A stretch of 54,481 nucleotides of DNA from the NCBI GenBank assembly GCA_017860275.1, contig JAFNAQ010000011.1, positions 1 through 54,481 of the forward strand, read 5' to 3'. Made by a program: the position numbers and the translations under genes. The notes under the pieces are model-generated. The model saw nothing but the letters and a program-made list of their open reading frames with translations, made no database searches and was not told the DNA's origin. The DNA is from Bacteroidota bacterium (GTDB lineage Bacteria; Bacteroidota; Bacteroidia; Bacteroidales; P3). Below are positions 53,226 to 54,481 of the stretch, piece after piece; position 1 is the first letter of the stretch, and the number at the start of each line of letters is the position of its first letter.

Positions 53226-53233
53226 TATCTTTG
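53226..53233 (+). promoter_or_regulatory. -7 element of the TPR gene
   Basis: TATCTTTG matches the consensus, 24 bp before the ATG at 53258. A TTTTC stretch stands about 19 bp upstream at the -33 position. Confidence 0.55.
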
Positions 53234-53257
53234 TATCTTCCTAACAATTTTATATTT

Positions 53258-54319
53258 ATGAGAAAACTTTTATTATTATTGACTATTCTAACAATTTCAA
53301 CAGTAGTTTTGGCACAGAACAACTGCGAAAAAGCACAAAAAAACTTCGATGAAGCAGTAAAAAGCATCGATGCAAAACAATTTGTTCTAGCAGAACAATT
53401 ACTCAAAGAAGCCATTACATTATGTCCAAGTGAAGACTATAAATACTCTTTTGAATTGGCTTGGAATTATTATTTAATTAAAGAATATAGCCAAGCAATA
53501 AAGTGCTTAACACCATATATTGAAAGAGATAGTATTCCTGCCGACTTCTACCAATTGCTTGGTAATATTTATGATGAGTCATCGGATGAAGGAATGGCAG
53601 TAATTAGCTATAATAAAGGTTTAATAAAATACCCAAATGCTGGATGCCTATTCTTAGAAAGAGGTAATATCTGCAATAAGAACAGCGATTTTCGTAGAGC
53701 ATTATTCTATTATGAAGATGGAATTCTAAAAGACCCAAAATATGCATCAAACTATTTTAGAGCAGCAAAGATATTCCTTGGCTCCTCTGAAGAAGTTTGG
53801 GGATTAATGTATGGAGAAATCTTTATGAATCTTGAAAAAAACTCTGATAGAGCTAAAGAAATGAGCAAGATGCTTTATGACACATATCACAGTGAGATAA
53901 CATTCAACACCGATGGAATAGTTCTTAGCTTCAATGACCCAACAATAATCTATTCAGATAGCCCTGAACATCCAAACCTTTTTCCTGAAAATTTCCACAA
54001 CTCAATGCTTAAGGCATGCAGAGGCGAAAGAATAATAAACATCAGCACATTGGTTGATATTAGAACAAGGTTTATTAGAAACTTCTATACACAAAGCCAT
54101 AGTTTCAAAAACATATTGTTTGACTATCATAAAACTCTAATAGATTTAGGATATTTTGAAGCATATAATTATTGGTTGTTTGGCTACGGAAACTCAGTTG
54201 AAGCATCAAAATGGATTTCTCAAAACAAAGGACAGTTCGATAAGTTTATGAATTGGTATAATAACAACGCTATACCTATAAATAAAGACAATGTATTTAC
54301 AAGATATAAAATGGAATAA
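53258..54319 (+). CDS. Exported tetratricopeptide-repeat protein, function unknown
   Basis: I chose the ATG at 53258, which gives a clean signal peptide (MRKLLLLLTILTISTVVLAQ) and fits the promoter box; the frame open to 53192 would run through the promoter. The 353-aa product has about four TPR units (AEQLLKEAITLCP, YSQAIKCLTPYIE, GMAVISYNKGLIKYPN, RRALFYYEDGILKDPK) in residues 25-185. The C-terminal half of about 170 residues is without recognised motifs. It is probably periplasmic or lipoprotein-like, but no lipobox cysteine follows the signal. A perfect terminator follows. Confidence 0.78.
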   Translation: MRKLLLLLTILTISTVVLAQNNCEKAQKNFDEAVKSIDAKQFVLAEQLLKEAITLCPSEDYKYSFELAWNYYLIKEYSQAIKCLTPYIERDSIPADFYQLLGNIYDESSDEGMAVISYNKGLIKYPNAGCLFLERGNICNKNSDFRRALFYYEDGILKDPKYASNYFRAAKIFLGSSEEVWGLMYGEIFMNLEKNSDRAKEMSKMLYDTYHSEITFNTDGIVLSFNDPTIIYSDSPEHPNLFPENFHNSMLKACRGERIINISTLVDIRTRFIRNFYTQSHSFKNILFDYHKTLIDLGYFEAYNYWLFGYGNSVEASKWISQNKGQFDKFMNWYNNNAIPINKDNVFTRYKME

Positions 54320-54335
54320 TTCACTTAGCTTATAT

Positions 54336-54375
54336 AAAAAAAGACTCTCACAAATTAATGTGAGAGTCTTTTTTT
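54336..54375 (+). terminator. Intrinsic terminator after the TPR gene
   Basis: GACTCTCACA pairs perfectly with TGTGAGAGTC over a 6-nt loop, with an A-run before and a T-run after, so it can act in both directions. Confidence 0.9.
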
Positions 54376-54379
54376 ATTA

Positions 54380-54481
54380 TGATGTCTAGTCCTAAAATAG
54401 CGTTACACAAAAAGTAACGAAATGGAAGAACAAATTAAAACGCAACACATTAAGCGTACGCAGAAAGACTATTCCCTGTCT
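54380..54481 (+). mobile_element. Left end of an IS3-family insertion sequence (truncated by the window edge)
   Basis: The segment begins soon after the terminator with TGTCTAGTCCTAAAATAGCG, a plausible terminal repeat, and leads into a transposase reading frame. The other end lies outside the window, so terminal repeats and target duplication cannot be confirmed. Confidence 0.6.
54422..54481 (+). CDS. IS3-family transposase OrfA, first 20 codons only
   Basis: The frame reads MEEQIKTQHIKRTQKDYSLS to the window end. The segment KRTQKDYSLS resembles the start of the helix-turn-helix OrfA proteins of IS3-type elements in Bacteroidota, in which a long DNA-binding helix follows. OrfA binds the element ends and OrfB carries the DDE catalytic domain, expected beyond the edge. 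The call rests on only 20 residues plus the terminal sequence upstream. Confidence 0.6.
   Translation, partial: MEEQIKTQHIKRTQKDYSLS

Overview
The window reads as a chromosomal segment of an AT-rich Bacteroidales bacterium (phylum Bacteroidota). The evidence is: promoters of the Bacteroidota type (TTTG or TTG, about 19-20 bp, TAnnTTTG) instead of -35/-10 boxes; a short 287-aa primary sigma factor; two proteins with the type IX secretion / gliding-motility C-terminal domain; a BspA-type leucine-rich-repeat protein; an HU-HIG type DNA-binding protein; and an adjacent pair of acyltransferases resembling the Bacteroides glycine-lipid enzymes. Nothing I can see identifies genus or species.

Layout. 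1-1.1 kb: start of a secreted LRR protein running off the left edge. 1.8-6 kb: HtrA protease, RpoD and DnaX. 6-8.8 kb: TrkH/TrkA potassium uptake. 8.9-12.7 kb: etfB-etfA-acyl-CoA dehydrogenase operon. 12.7-14 kb: hutI. 15-19.8 kb: TolC / HlyD / two ABC-2 permeases, an exporter without an ATPase gene. 19.8-22.1 kb: bcp, DUF4268, FetA/FetB-like ABC transporter. 22.2-24.5 kb: Fic protein and a small outer-membrane protein. 24.5-29.2 kb: BaiN-like flavoprotein, mnmE, uvrB. 29.4-40.4 kb: addB and addA, separated by two paralogous type IX-secreted proteins. 41-43.8 kb: HU-like protein, groEL, groES. 43.9-46.8 kb: secG, a TPR-like protein, rpmH, rlmD. 46.9-52 kb: glsA/glsB-like genes, engB, pfkA, purH. 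52-54.3 kb: mreB and a TPR protein. The window ends in the first 20 codons of an IS3-type transposase.

Most genes are conserved housekeeping functions. The unusual content is between genes. At least five long intergenic regions (about 1.55, 14.2, 23.5, 29.3 and 40.4-41.6 kb) are built from serially repeated units with a strict 21-bp (once 23-bp) period. Several arrays have a short dyad-symmetric core at the centre of each unit. The core differs from one array to the next, while the spacing, two helical turns, is kept. The longest array has about 29 units in one register over about 610 bp between addA and the HU-like gene, and four related units follow on the other side of the HU-like gene. 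I do not recognise this as a named repeat class, and it is my main candidate for something undescribed. A 173-bp element with 26-bp perfect inverted repeats, its own promoter and its own terminator (14.6 kb) is a second candidate.

From about 33.4 to 43.7 kb the DNA is visibly richer in G+C (roughly 45-60% in samples I counted by hand) than its surroundings (about 32%), although it contains ordinary core genes. All coordinates, repeats and motifs were read by eye; no database search was made.
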